A stretch of DNA of 64,000 nt from Gnetum montanum. Taxonomy: Eukaryota > Streptophyta > Gnetopsida > Gnetales > Gnetaceae. The notes under the pieces were generated by a model, which worked only from the letters and a program-made list of their open reading frames with translations, had not been told where the DNA came from and ran no database searches. How positions within the stretch are numbered: the first letter of the stretch is position 1; each line of letters opens with the position of its first letter. The DNA lies in NCBI GenBank assembly GCA_015680685.1, contig MNCI01029685.1:146858-210857 (forward strand), given 5' to 3'. Shown in pieces: positions 20,567 to 32,929 of the stretch. Made by a program: the position numbers and the translations under genes.

Positions 20567-22830
20567 AATTTTGAGAAGGTAGAGATATAGGCAGGGAGAG
20601 TACCTTGCATACTGTTAAAATTCAGATTCAGCTCTATCAAAGAAGTAAGGTTGGCCATGGACTTTGGAATGCTTCCCCTGAAGAAGTTCTTTGCGAGATT
20701 CAGCAGTTGCAATTTGTTCAATCTTCCTATTGATGTTGGCAGCGTTCCTTCAAACTCATTCCAATATAAATATAACTGCGTGAGAGAAGTGCAGTTCATT
20801 AGGGAGCTGGGAAGAGTGCCTTCGAGGGAATTGGTGGCCAAATCAAGGTAGTCAAGGGAAGAAAGGTTGCCCAACTGATGTGGAACAGGGCCCCTGAGAA
20901 GGTTGTACGAAAGGTCAAGTTCGGTCATGTGTTTGAGTTGAGCAAGGGACTCGGGAATTAGACCGAAGAAAGAGTTACTGGAAAGGTACAGTAGCTTGAG
21001 CCGGGTGAGGTTGCCAACAAAAGCAGGAATGGTGCCATTCAGATGGTTTTCATAGAGCTGAAGCTCAGTTATCATTTTGAGTTGAGCAAAAGACTCTGGA
21101 ATTGAACCACTGAGAGAGTTGTTGAAAAGGCGCATTACCTTGAGCTGCGTGAGCTGTCCCAGAGAAGCAGGAATGGTGCCATTCAAATAATTGTCAGACA
21201 AATCAAGCTCCTCAAGAAAAGAAAGGTTGCCCAATTGTGAAGGAATGGGACCTATGAATGAGTTGTCGTCGAGGTACAGAATGTTGAGCCGAATTAGCCT
21301 TCCCAGAGAACCAGGAATGATGCCATTCAGATGGTTCTCATAGAGCTCAAGCTCGGTTATCATTTTGAGTTGTGCAAAAGATTCTGGAATTGAACCGCTG
21401 AGAGAGTTGTTGAAAAGGTGCATTACCTTGAGCTGCGTGAGCTGTCCTAGAGAAGCAGGAATGGCGCCATTCAGATAATTGTTGGACAAATCAAGCGCCT
21501 CAAGAAAAGAGAGGTTGCCCAATTGTGAAGGAATGGGACCTGTGAACGAGTTGTCGTCGAGATACAGAATGTTGAGCCGACTTAGCCTTCCCAGAGAACC
21601 AGGTATGATGCCATTCAGATGGTTCTCATAGAGCTCAAGCTCGGTTATCAGTTAGAGTTGAGCAAAAGACTCTGGAATTGAACCGCTGAGAGAGTTGTCG
21701 AAAAGGTTCATTACCTTGGGCTGCGTGAGCTGTCCCAGAGAAGCAGGAATGGTGCCATTCAGATGGTTTTCATAGAGCTGAAGCTCAGTTATCATTTTGA
21801 GTTGAGCAAAAGACTCTGGAATTGAACCGCTGAGAGAGTTGTCGAAAAGGTTCATTACCTTGAGCTGCGTGAGCTGTCCCAGAGAAGCAGGAATGGCGCC
21901 ATTCAGATAATTGTTGGACAAATCAAGCTCCTCAAGAAAAGAGAGGTTGCCCAATTGTGAAGGAATGGGACCTGTGAATGAGTTGTCGTCGAGGTACAGA
22001 ATGTTGAGCCGAATTAGCCTTCCCAGAGAACCAGGAATGATGCCATTCAGATGGTTCTCATAGAGCTCAAGCTCGGTTATCATTTTGAGTTGAGCAAAAG
22101 ACTCTGGAATTGAACCGCTGAGAGAGTTGTTGAAAAGGTGCATTACCTTGAGCTGCGTGAGCTGTCCCAGAGAAGCAGGAATGGTGCCATTCAGATAATT
22201 GTCGGACAAATCAAGCTCCTCAAGAAAAGAGAGGTTGCCCAATTGTGAAGGAATGGGACCTGTGAACGAGTTGTCGTTGAGGTACAGACTGTTGAGCCGA
22301 CTTAGCCTTCCCAGAGAACCAGGAATGGTGCTGTCAAGGGAATTCACGCAAAGAGCAAGAAACTGCAGCGAAGAAAGATTGCCCAGCTGGGGAGGAATTG
22401 AACCCTTAAGCATGTTGTTAGCTAGTGAAAGTTGCTCAAGTTGCGAAAGCTTACCAAACTCAGAGGGAATGAAGCCGGACAGAGAATTGTTGGAAACATT
22501 GAACACCTTCAACATAGATAAATTTGCTATGGCCAAAGATATTGATCCCTGCAAACCATTGCCGCCAAGCTCCACTGAAATGACTCTGCCTGCAGACGAG
22601 CATTGAATTCCAGTGAAGTTGCAAGCATTAACAGAGTCAGATCGCCAATCTTGTAAAACAGAGTGAGGATCACTGGTGATGCATTTTTTGAAGGCGTTTA
22701 AAGATTTGACGTCATTAACAGCAGCATCATCATCATTTGCATTTGCAAAAGAAACAGCAACGCCAAGTAGCAGCAAACATGCAAACAATGTAAATCCAAC
22801 AAAAGCGCGTGACAAAATGTTGGGTGCCAT
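20567..22830 (-). CDS. LRR receptor kinase 1: signal peptide and LRR ectodomain
   Basis: Starts MAPNILSRAF with a hydrophobic signal peptide (residues 1-30), then an LRR N-cap with DVKSLNAFKKCI and CNFTGIQC, then about 28 LRRs of 24 residues. This fits an extracellular plant receptor ectodomain. A four-LRR block of 96 residues is repeated with near identity several times. One in-frame TAA (plus 21652-21654) replaces Lys in a LKMIT block, so this allele is a pseudogene unless the base is an error; the frame is open on both sides. The coding sequence reaches the single n at 20566, after which the rest is displaced (inverted LRR piece, gap, kinase exons). The start is chosen for the signal peptide, and a TATATG box lies about 80 bp upstream. 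Confidence 0.85.
20980..22330 (-). repeat. Tandem 288-bp (4-LRR) blocks in ectodomain
   Basis: The TCAGATAATT marker recurs at 22191, 21903, 21471 and 21183, spacings 288, 432 and 288 bp: three 4-LRR steps, one enlarged by an extra 2-LRR (144-bp) duplication. High identity between blocks points to recent unequal exchange. Confidence 0.88.
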
Positions 22831-23760
22831 ATTATTGTTGTTAGCTGAGGAATGAGGAGCAGAATGCTAAGCTTTTCCAGCAAAGGCGAGCTTTGCTCTT
22901 GTGTATGATACATATACTCTTTAGATTATGAAGTTTCCTGTTGATATTAGAATTCAAAAATAATGGTAATGGGTCACGCGAGCGAAAATTTGGGAACCTC
23001 ATACTGTTGAGTGACTTGACTTGACTTTGGCGTACGAGTGGATGACGATGAGAATACGACTTCAACCTTATCATCTTATCTGCACTTCATCTCTAATGTT
23101 ACGTAAATGGTAAGTCCAGTGGAACCTGTCACAAAGAAGATATTACAATAATTGCAAGGCTCCAACCATAAATGTCAAGAAGACATTACAATAATTGCAA
23201 GGGTCCAACCATAAATATCATGGGCATCATGCTTGTTGATTGTTTTTTTAAAGTATGATCAGCTTTTATTGGCCTGTAATCTTTAAGGCACCGCGAGTCA
23301 AGTCAACTTGGAAGTATTCTTATTGTTTTTATTTACATAAATAGTCATTGAAAATCTACGTAAGTTGAAGAAAATCAAACATTAAAAAGGTAAACACCAT
23401 GGCATGCTATGAAGGAAGTATTTTGGTAAGAGATAAAGAAATTTTGGATGGATGAAAATTTTATTTTCAAAAATTATTAAAAACATTAAATTTTAAAACG
23501 AGGATACAGAAAAAGAAAAGCTAAATTTTGGATTGGGAATGAATTTTACTTCTTCAATATAAAGATAACCATATTTTTAATGAAAAATTTTACAAGATAT
23601 TAATTATGCCATGTTCCCATTCCCAATTCTTCAATACTACCATTTTATAACAAGCAATTTATTTTCCAAGGGACACCTGCCCTAACAGTGACAAAATGAA
23701 CTCACATTGCTTGCTTCACCATGTCATTGGTCAATCTCACCCATAAATTAAATTAAAAAA
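22831..23760 (-). promoter_or_regulatory. 5' UTR and promoter of LRR receptor kinase 1
   Basis: On the minus strand a TATATG box (about 22909-22916) precedes the ATG by about 80 bp. Upstream is a 43-bp tandem pair with the core ATTACAATAATTGCAAG (about 23136-23221). The whole block, including the 5' UTR, recurs at 27.2, 28.2, 28.7, 29.5, 41.2 and 42.0 kb. The TGACTTGACTT..-rich stretch near 23010 could hold W-box-like sites. Confidence 0.5.
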
Positions 23761-24344
23761 TAAATAAAGTCGTCACCAATTTGCATTTTTTTGAAAATAC
23801 CAAACCAAAACAAAACAAAATCATCGGTGGAAGCAAGAACCCATGGAGCACGGTTTCTTAACTCAAAAGCATGAAGTTTATGGTAATTCACGCGTAGGCT
23901 TCTACCATCGACTGCCAAATACGGAACATTGCAATGAAATGTCTGTCTCTATCGAACTTTGGCATTCTGTTACACGAGAAATATAGGGTGATAAATCTGT
24001 TTTATTAGGACGATGCAGCTGAAGTGAATGTCATGTGCAATGCTTGGTCTATGTAACCTTTGGATGTTGAATTTTCAATAACAATCATTGAGGATGACGT
24101 GGCAAATTTTGGCTTTTTTGTTCCATCTGTTTTATTTAGTTTAAAAAAGGATGATGATAATTAAAAATAGTGATAACACTATATATACATGTGCTGCATG
24201 GCTAATGTCTGGTGTAGGATAAAGATTATATGTTCCATCAATCTATCCACAAAAGCATCTTGCTTTTACCAATCAATTTACCTGACATTCCCAATACTTG
24301 ACATTCCTTCCTAAAACTGCTTTTAGATCTATTTTCATTTAAGG
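23761..24344. other. Intergenic between two receptor copies
   Basis: AT-rich; no ORF or known repeat recognised. Confidence 0.45.
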
Positions 24345-25640
24345 TTAAGAATACCTTAAGGAGTTAAGGGCTACTTGTTGCCCCTGGCTTAATGTCCCAT
24401 AATAAACCTTCCCATACCTTCCTTGACCAATTAAGTTAGCTGCACTAAAACATTGAGTGACTCTTTGCAATTCTTCTACTGATAATTTCATGAATGGATT
24501 CTGGAGGTTGAGGACTAAAAAAGAAGTTGATTTAAAACTGTTCCACTTTATCAATAAGATCCAGATGGAAAGACTGAGAAGAACCCTGCACAAGGAGGTG
24601 GTGATTATCAGGACTACTTTGAGAATGCTCAACTTGTGGGAAGTATGGTGTTTCCCTATCTTGCATTCCATGAGACCAAAGCATCCACCGCATAGCACAG
24701 AATTTTCAGTGAAAGGTTTCAGTGAAAGACCGTTCACTGAGGTTCTTAAATATGCCCTGTCTACAGGGTATGCACCCTTCAAAATTATGTAGATGAGAAA
24801 GGTTGGACAATGACTCGGGCACTTCTCCTGTGAAAGAATTATAGGAGAGATCCATGTTTTGAAGTTGTGAAAACTTGTACCTAATTTTTTCTAACAGATT
24901 TCCAGTGAAATTGTTGAAAGAGAGATCGGCCTCCACTGCATTTAACCATTCTGCAATGTGAATGCCAATGTTCCCTGAGAGATGGTTGTTGGAGAGATAA
25001 ATATACTAGGCCATCTGCATGCCCCTATGTTTTCAGGCACTCTCCCTGTTAAAGCATTTCTGAATAAATTAAACCCAAATTGAATATGCCTTTTAAACCA
25101 GCAACCTCTGGTGGGATTTCTCCAGACAAGTTGGTTGCTGAAAGATTGAGATGTTCCAGTAGTGAACATTTACCCATCTATGGAGGAATTTTCCCAAAGA
25201 AAGAATTCATCCTGAAATTGAGCCGACACAAATTTGCCAGCGCATCTGTGGTGGGAGAAATGGGGCCCCATAAATTATTGCGTTGGAGATAAAGGTAAGC
25301 AAGGGTGTTGCTTGCACGAGCCAGTTCACTTGGAATGTTGCCTTGTTGTAACTGAGGTCCATATACTGAATAGAACTCCTGAATAGAACTCCTGTTCCCC
25401 ATCTGTGAAGGAACGTTGCCATATAAAAGATTGCTTTCTAAGTCAAGTTCAAAAACTGCCGAGAGGTTGCCGATGCTGCACGGAACTCTGCCATAGATGA
25501 TATTGCCATTTAAATATAACTGTTCAAGATTTGGCCAGTGAAAACCTATGTTTGAAGGTAAGATTCCTCTTAAGTTCATGTATTCCATACTTAACAACTT
25601 CAAACGCCTGCAATTGAAGAGGACTTTTAAAATGGGAATG
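24345..25640 (-). pseudogene. Truncated LRR receptor kinase 2
   Basis: Second copy of the receptor gene, same orientation. From upstream: LRRs (MEYMNLRGILPSNIG and following), several frameshifts and stops through 24.8-25.2 kb, a C-cap with SVLCGG, a membrane segment (VVLIITTSLCRVLLSLSIWILL), the juxtamembrane segment ELQRVTQCFSAANLIG and the glycine loop GQGRYGKVYYG. It stops just after GQQVALN, where the catalytic Lys of the VA.K motif is already lost. Signal peptide, N-terminal LRRs and most of the kinase are absent. It shows what gene 1 should contain in its gap. Confidence 0.88.
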
Positions 25641-27239
25641 GATTGATCATAGGTATTAAATTGCCTTATGAGTTAATTTTTAACATAGACTAAGAATTGA
25701 GACTGATTGCAATTTAATGAATAAAAAACAAATGAAAGAACAATCCAATGAATAAGAAATGAATGAATGAACCAATGCGTTCAAATATGGATGACTAGAC
25801 TATTCTATTTCAAGTGTCTATGTCTTCTCTAGAGTAAATAATTGCATTTCAATTTTGTATTGGTTGTCATTGATAATTGGATGTTTCTAGAGTTGTTAGG
25901 AACATAAGAATTTTCAACATTGCCTTCATGTGTTGATACTTTCAACATAAACAATGTACATATGCTATAAGCTACATGGCTAATGTATAGTGGAGGATAA
26001 AGATTATGTTCTCCATCAATCTATCCACAGTCACCAATCAATCTAGGTTGTGCAGGTAAGCATTCAATCTATGTATTATTGCAAATTGTCATGTATTTTT
26101 TTTCATGTGAATTGTTAGATTGACAATGCGACATTTCTAGAGTTATTACTAAAGAATTTCCAACAAAATGCCGTTGAGTTGATTCTTCCGATACAAGTTA
26201 AGCATGGTGACAAGTTCCAAATTAATGGATAAGAAATGAATGAATGAAGAATACAATGGATAAGCAAAGAGTGAATGAATCAATGAAGATCATTGTAATA
26301 TTTGAAAGAGGCCAAATATGAATGAATGGACGATTCTATTCTAAGTGTCTATGTCTTTTCTAAGAGTACGAAATCTATCCACAATCTATCCATAGACAAC
26401 AAAATCTATCCATACACAGCATAGCAGCATTTTATGTCCATCTACGTAACAAAATCTATCCATAAACAGCATAGCAGCATTTTATGTCCATCTACGTTGT
26501 ATTCATGCAAGTTGCAATGTATTTGGTGTTACGTGAAAAAGCAATGACATAAATGACCTTTGAATTTCCATCGTACCGGCAAACGATGACCGGTTCTTTC
26601 ATCAACCGCGGGCGGATTAGAATTTATTGTTAGGAGGAGAAGTCAATAATTTTGAAAGTGATTTATCCGATTTTGCAAAGCCACTCCTCCGAACTCCGAT
26701 TTATTTATTGGCATTCTTAAAAGCCGACACTCAAGAATTTTCCGCAAACCAAGGCCATTCATTCATTCATTTTAGTAGTTGGGGTAGTGCAGGTATAAAA
26801 GCAAGGAATGGACTATTCTATCTCCACAATTTGGCTCTGCTACCTTAAAAGTGACAGGCTACTGCTTATTAGTTATTGGTCAAGCTCAACAATATATTAT
26901 TCAATATACATCTTCATCCACATTAAAGGGCATTCAACGCAATGCCGGAAAAAAAAACGTCGCTCCGTTTGCATCCCGTTCTCACGTCAAACCATATATT
27001 TATTCACTTTTAATTTACTCCCTTTAGAAACAGAAGTTATATGTCAGTATATTGTAGTATATTTAAAATAATAAAAATAAAATAAATCAAATTTTATATA
27101 GTAGTTTTTAAACACATAAAAGATAAAGAATAGAATTTTAAAAAGATACAACAGTTGAAGATTTAGAATTGATATTTCATTGAAGGAGATATTATTTTCA
27201 TGATAATATGTTATGGATTTGTACAAATAACTAACTGAT
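25641..27239. other. Intergenic with short repeats
   Basis: No protein signal. Several ATGAATGA/CATTCATT-like simple repeats occur (for example 25730-25790 and 26760). The ORF pieces around 26.6-27.1 kb show no recognisable family. Confidence 0.4.
26399..26498. repeat. 50-bp tandem duplication
   Basis: Two adjacent 50-bp copies beginning AACAAAATCTATCCATA and ending CCATCTACGT. Confidence 0.85.
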
Positions 27240-27900
27240 GAATATTGTACTTGATATTAGAATTCTTTGTAAGTCAAAAATAATGGGGTCAATCTAATGA
27301 AAATTTGTGAACATGGTATTGTTGAGTGACTTGACATGCCTTTGGAGGATGAGCATGACTCCAACCTTATCATCTCATGTGCACTTCATCTGTAATGTAA
27401 CATAACTAGTAAGTCCAACTGTAATGTAACATAACTAGTAAGTCCAATGGAACATGGAAAAAGAAGATATTACAATAATTGCAAGGCTCCAACAATAAAC
27501 GTAACGGGCACAGCCATTGTTGACTGCTTTTTAAACCTTTCACACCCTACAAGTCAAGTCAACTTGGAATTATTATTATTGTTTTTATTTACATAAATAG
27601 TCATTGAAATAGAGGCAGAAAATCTATGTATCAAGTTGAATAAAATCAAAGATAAAAAAGGTAAACACCATGGTAGTATTTTGGAAATAGACAGAAATTT
27701 TGGATAGATGAGAATTCTATTTTCAAAAATTATTAAGATCATTAAATTTTTAAAAGAAGATACTGAAAAAGAAAAGCTAAATTTTGAATTAATCAATGAA
27801 TTTTATTTCTTCAATATGAAGACAACCTAAAAATAGAAAATTTTATTGATTATGTCATGTTCCTATGCCTAATTCTTCAATGGTACCAGATTTTTTAACA
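27240..27900 (-). repeat. Copy of receptor-gene upstream region
   Basis: Aligns with 22930-23640, including GATATTAGAATTC, GTTGAGTGACTTGAC, GATATTACAATAATTGCAAGG and TACATAAATAGTCATTGAAA. No receptor coding sequence is attached. A 29-bp tandem pair (TGTAATGTAACATAACTAG) lies at 27391-27448. Confidence 0.75.
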
Positions 27901-28199
27901 AATGTTGTGGTTATTAGTAAAAAAAAACCTTTATGAAAGATGACATCATTAAGGTAAGATATCTTTGAAAAAAAAAATATTAAAGATTTGATGGACCAGC
28001 AAATTGAATTATCACACGCTATGAGTATATGTAAGTGAAATTCTGTATAGTAAGTGAAATTCTGAATAGCTGGACTTGGCGTGTTAGAGACTTATTTGTT
28101 TGTAAAGTTAAGGTTGAAGGGTCCATCCTGCTTAGATTTTGCTCAACGTATTGCTTAAGGTCACCAATCACGGTATTGCTCGGGTGACTTGAACAGGTG

Positions 28200-28721
28200 C
28201 ACAGAATGCTATGCTCGGGTGTTGGGGCAAAGGCTACATAAGATTTTGTGTATGATATATGTACGCTTTAGGTCACAGATTTTCCATTTGATATTATTAT
28301 TATTATTAGAATTATCTCTCTGTCAAAAATGAAGTCACCCGAGCCAAAATTAGGGAACGTCATACGCATCCTGCAACCTCTTCTTTTCTGCACTTCATTT
28401 GTAACGTAACTGGTAAACTCAGCGGAATATGAAAAAAAAAAAAACAAAAAACAAAAACATATTACGTAACGTAACTGGTAAACTCAGCGGAATATGAAAA
28501 AAAAAAACAAAAAACAAAAACATATTACAATTGTTGCAAGTGGTTAACGAAACAAAAAACAAAAACATATTACAATTGTTGCAAGTGGTTAACGAAACAA
28601 AAAACAAAAACATATTACAATTGTTGCAAGTGGTTAACGAAACAAAAAACAAAAACATATTACAATTGTTGCAAGTGGTTAACGATAAGTGTCATGGCCA
28701 ATTGGCAATGGCACAACGTCC
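28200..28721 (-). repeat. Copy of receptor-gene 5' UTR and promoter without gene
   Basis: CAGAATGCTATGC, GTGTATGATATATG and TTTGATATTATTA align with the leader and core promoter of receptor kinase 1 (22860-22950), but no coding sequence lies beside it. It contains the 45-bp amplified block. Confidence 0.65.
28521..28684. repeat. 45-bp tandem repeat, four copies
   Basis: The core CATATTACAATTGTTGCAAG starts at 28521, 28566, 28611 and 28656, period 45. A 65-bp tandem pair (GTAACGTAACTGGTAAAC at 28401 and 28466) precedes it. The apparent ORFs on both strands here are products of the 15-codon period. Confidence 0.92.
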
Positions 28722-30822
28722 GAGACAAAGCAATTCCAAATATTTTCCAACCCTCATTGTTAACTACTTTTTAAAATATGGGTTGGCTTTTATTGACTCA
28801 TACCTTTCACAAATTAAGATAGAATCATTGTTATGGTCTTTATAGTCAAGTTGGAATTCTTGTTATTGTCTTTATTTATATAAATAGTCATTGAAATAAA
28901 GGCAGAAAATATAGGTATAAAATCAAAGATAAAAAATGTAACACAAACACCATGGTATGTTATGTTACGAAAGAAGTATTTTGATTATAGATAATGAATT
29001 TTTAAATAGGTGATTTTTTTCCCAAAATTATTAAGAACATTAAGTTTTTAAATGAGGCTTCTCAATAAGAAAAACCAAATTTTAGATTGGTCTGCAATGT
29101 TAGAAAGCGCGGTCGTAATTCCGTCTAGATTTTGCAGTGGGCATTTCAAAGTTACGGATTCTCTTGCCACAGTTTCACCAATCACGGTATTTGCTCAAGG
29201 TCACCCATAAACTAAAATGTACTTTTTCTTGAACTGACACCTGTATTGACAGTGACAGCATAGACATTAATGGACTCACCCATCCTGGTATTGGTGAAGC
29301 CCAACCATAAATTAAAAAATGCGTTAAGAAATCTGGACCCTACGCACTTGCACTGTTGGATGCTTCTGCTGACCGACTGACCGATCTCTTGGTTGGGGTC
29401 TTAATAACTTGATCGCTTTCTTTCCAGGGATGAAAAGAGTCCACATATGCATGTGTGCTGTGAATTCAAAGGTACCGTGACATGTCTCTACCCATTTTTT
29501 TGTCGTACGTTGGGATGTGCTTGATTTCCTACCCCCAAGACAAGGAAATTCTAACCACCAATTGTGGACTACTTTTTAAAATATGGTTTAGCTTTTATTG
29601 ACTCATGCCATTCACACCAGCAAGTCAAGTCAAGATGGAATTATTGTTATTGTCTTTATAGGGAGGTTGGAATTATTGTTACCGTCTTTATTTATATAAA
29701 TAGTCATTGAAATAGAGGGAGAAAATCTAGGTATCAAATTGAACAAAATCAAAGATAAAAAATGTAAACATTATGGTATGTTATGAAGGAAGCATTTTGG
29801 TAATAAATAATGAAATTTTTGATGGCTGAAAATTTTATTTTCCAAATTTATTAAGAATGTTAAATTTTTAAGAAAGGATGTTTAATAAGAAAAAGAAAAT
29901 TTTAAATTGGTCAATGAGTTTTACTTCTTTAACTTGAAGACAACTTTATTTCAGATAGAAAAGATGCAAGGGCAAATAACACCCTTATAGAAGCTTAGAA
30001 CTGTATAGAAGATACAAGAGTCATATATGTCACTTCTCCATTCTCGAATGATGTTGCTGCATAACAAAGATGGTAACTCTTCATAACAAGTGTTATTGTT
30101 ATTGTAACAAGACCCAAAAGGGCATTTGTAATTGAGATCTGAAAGGATGCATTGTAATAATGGATGTGTCTCTTGAGGTAACCTTTGGGGATTTGACCTA
30201 AGGCATTTATACCTTGGCTTAGAGGTCATGCTAGCACAGAGTGGCAAAGCTAGTACAGTCAAGTCATAGGAGTCGAGTGAAGCAGGACAAGTGGACTGAC
30301 CATCCCTTTTGGCTGATTATAAGCCTAACTGTGGTGGTAGTGTTAGATTGCTTCTAATGGATAGATGTCAAAGGAAGAAAACCTCAAGGAACACTTTCAG
30401 AGCATGATCCAGATACATTATTCCATATCAATAAAGCATCATTTTCTTTCTTGTTTTGCACTTTCTTTGTTATTTCCTATATGCATAATATCGAATGTTA
30501 CATATATTTGACATTTGGTATATTGTCTTCTTACGTATAATGTCTAATATAACATATATTTGACGTTTTCCATAACATCCAAGGATAGGATGTCACAATA
30601 TAGATAACAAAAGTGTTCTAGCAAAATTTTGAAAAATGTAATAATGCTTAAGAGTTTTCAAGATATTCACACTGGAATTTCAATTACATTCCATGTTGTT
30701 CAAGTAAACATGAAAATGTACCTCTTTTACAATGAACACCTGCCTTGACAGTGATAGCATTCATGTTGCTTGCTTGACTCTAACTCACCAATCATGGTAT
30801 AAGAACTCACACTAATGGTTGT
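28722..30822. repeat. Duplicated 2.1-kb block, copy 1
   Basis: Collinear with 41183-43318. It holds two sub-copies of the receptor upstream region (from about 28722 and 29550; both with ACTACTTTTTAAAATATGG and ATAAATAGTCATTGAAATAG), then a stretch of unknown type (30000-30800). It ends where the LTR of element D starts. A 103-residue minus ORF at 29951-30262 is not kept in the other copy. Confidence 0.85.
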
Positions 30823-31698
30823 TGATGAAGAATCTTTAGTTGGTTGCATCAACGAGGTGCCATCGATGCAAGCTCGTCAACATAGGGTTTCCTATGTTGA
30901 CATGTACTTGTCAACGTGGCACCCTAGTAGGTCTATAAATATGACACCCCAACCATGTTAATGGGGAGTTAGAATTTCAGTTGCTATCAGAACTTTTGTA
31001 ATTTGTTTGCGTAAGAGATAGAATAATTTTCTAAGTGCTTGCAACAGGAGTCAAGGAGTGTACGGATCTTTATTCAAGCATTATTGTACTTGAGCACCAC
31101 AATGTGTGCGGCAATAAAGATGAGCTTTTTGATAAACCTTGTAGCACTTGGACTAGCTTAATGATTTATTTATGCATTTATTGTTTTTTATTAATTAAGT
31201 GATTAATTAAGCTAATATTATTAAGAATTTCAGTAATTTATTAAGATAAATAGACTAGCATACATAAGTATAACTACTTCGAGCATATGTATAACACTTG
31301 GTAATCCCAATAGCACTTAACACTTGGCCACCTAGTAGTGTTGTACGTGTTCAGGATGTGTATAGAAAGTTGGACCAGATGCTTATGTTAGGATAGTTAG
31401 TTATTAATTAGCAATTAAATTAGTTAAACTAGTTAATTAATTTATTCTCAATCTATTGCCAACATTAGGTAAACAAAATATAAAATAATAAAAATCATGT
31501 GCCTTAATTACACTTAAATAATACAATTGAGCCTCATAAGTGTAGTTGGGAAGACAACGATCGTTCCAAAATTAGATTCACCTTCTAGATTGAATCCAAT
31601 GTATGAGAACACTAGGAATCCATAGAATTCAACTGGATCACGCATGAAAACCATAGTGATTTGTATGGTTGAATAGAGGGATACCTCATTACTCATCA
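30823..31698 (+). repeat. 5' LTR of element D (876 bp)
   Basis: TGATGA...TCATCA ends, followed by a PBS. TATA at 30934-30941, with TCAACG, CATCGATG, GTCAAC, GTTGAC and GTCAACG motifs at 30846-30915, so of the same CGTYGAY/GTYGAC type as element A. No matching 3' LTR is found. Confidence 0.82.
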
Positions 31699-31699
31699 T

Positions 31700-31718
31700 T
31701 GGCACCATTGTGAGGGAT
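31700..31718 (+). other. Primer binding site of element D
   Basis: TGGCACCATTGTGAGGGAT, a decayed form of the tRNA-Asp PBS, one base after the LTR. Confidence 0.75.
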
Positions 31719-31859
31719 TCTTAGCCAGTACCGTGCACTATCAATCTAGAATTAGTGAAAATTACTCAACATCGTTGAAACAAACCTGAAAAAGTTAAAT
31801 CATAATAATTAATCAAAACTATACTACAAGCACACTGAGAAACTATTTCTAACAAAAAT

Positions 31860-32006
31860 ATCTTCTTCTTCTCACAGGCAAGATGAATTTAAGTCAACAG
31901 TATCACAAGAATGCAGAGTGATGAACACTCATCCTGATGTGTTTGTACCCAATTTCACTTATGTCCTCCATCAGGATGAACAAATGTCGTGGCGAGACAT
32001 GGAGGA
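31860..32006 (+). pseudogene. gag of element D, 5' part
   Basis: Encodes ECRV, HPDVFVPNFTY, LHQDEQ and WRDME, matching the start of gag A and C. It is cut after GGAGGA by insertion of element E and continues at 40940. Confidence 0.8.
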
Positions 32007-32928
32007 TGATGAGTCATATTTTGTAGATATCGGGGTTGTAATATCGGATATCTGATATCGAGGTTGCGATGTTGAGTATTCGATATCGGGTTCATGATGT
32101 CAAGTATTCGATATTGGGGCACAACCTCCAATGTTAGGCATCCGATATCATCCCTTCCATGCTAACCTATAAATACTACACTCAAGTGCATGGTTGGGAT
32201 ATAGGTTGTTGATAGATTTTAGATAGCTTTTTCATATATTTTTGATTTCTAGTTCTGTTGTTTCCTAGTGCATGCTTGCAATGTGATGTTAAGGGATTGT
32301 ACGACATCCTTATTCAAGTGTAATGTACTTGGACCTGTTACATGACCAACAATAAAGATCGAGATCACTTTCATCATTGTAGCATCTAGGTAGATTTATT
32401 AATTTTTTAATTATTTAATTGTTTACTATTTTCATTTGTCAATGTTTTCAATTATTGCTCTTTACTGTTCCTGTCATTAAGCAAAATGAGTACGACTAAT
32501 CGTGAGTGCTTAAGTGTAATTACTTGGTAACCTAGTAGTGTATCATTTGGTAAGCCTAGTGATGTACGCTTGGTAATCCTAGCAGTAGTTACACAAAGTC
32601 TAAGGTGTATGCGGATGGTTAGGAACAAATACTCATTGCACATAAGCTAGTTTAGATTTTACTCTCCACCATTAATTAGCTTAATTAATTAATCTCTTTA
32701 TTAACATTAGGAGTAGCTTAGGGTCAGTTAACATCAATCATATGCCTCACTTTGGACTAAACCATATCTGAAAAAGCTACCGCTAGTCCAAGTGGGAAGA
32801 TAGTGAACTGAGATCCAAGCATAACAATTTAGATACACAACTAGTCCCATCCACAGAATTCAACCAGATCATGCATAAACAATTGTAATTAATATGGTTG
32901 GACATAGGGGGTACGAAGTCACTCATCA
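32007..32928 (+). repeat. 5' LTR of element E (922 bp)
   Basis: TGATGA...TCATCA. Collinear with 40001-40939. Contains the GATATC array and a TATAAATA box. Confidence 0.9.
32022..32175 (+). promoter_or_regulatory. LTR U3 promoter with GATATC array (E, 5')
   Basis: About seven GATATC/GATATT/AATATC motifs between 32025 and 32153 precede TATAAATA at 32168-32175. The 3' LTR has the same array (40025-40170) and TATA (40180-40187). The array type matches that in element C. Confidence 0.6.
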
Positions 32929-32929
32929 T

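Noticed and set aside
27044-27226. Tyr/Phe/Ile-rich 60-residue ORF
   Set aside because: Low-complexity AT-rich DNA, no start context or homologue.
28521-28684. CRISPR-like array of evenly spaced repeats
   Set aside because: The repeats are contiguous with no unique spacers, and the DNA is plant nuclear.
28419-28845. ORFs with a 15-residue repeat on both strands
   Set aside because: They follow from the 45-bp tandem repeat, whose period is divisible by three; no protein family or start context supports them.
29951-30262. 103-residue ORF with several Cys
   Set aside because: The frame is not kept in the duplicate block at 42.46-42.77 kb and no family is recognised.
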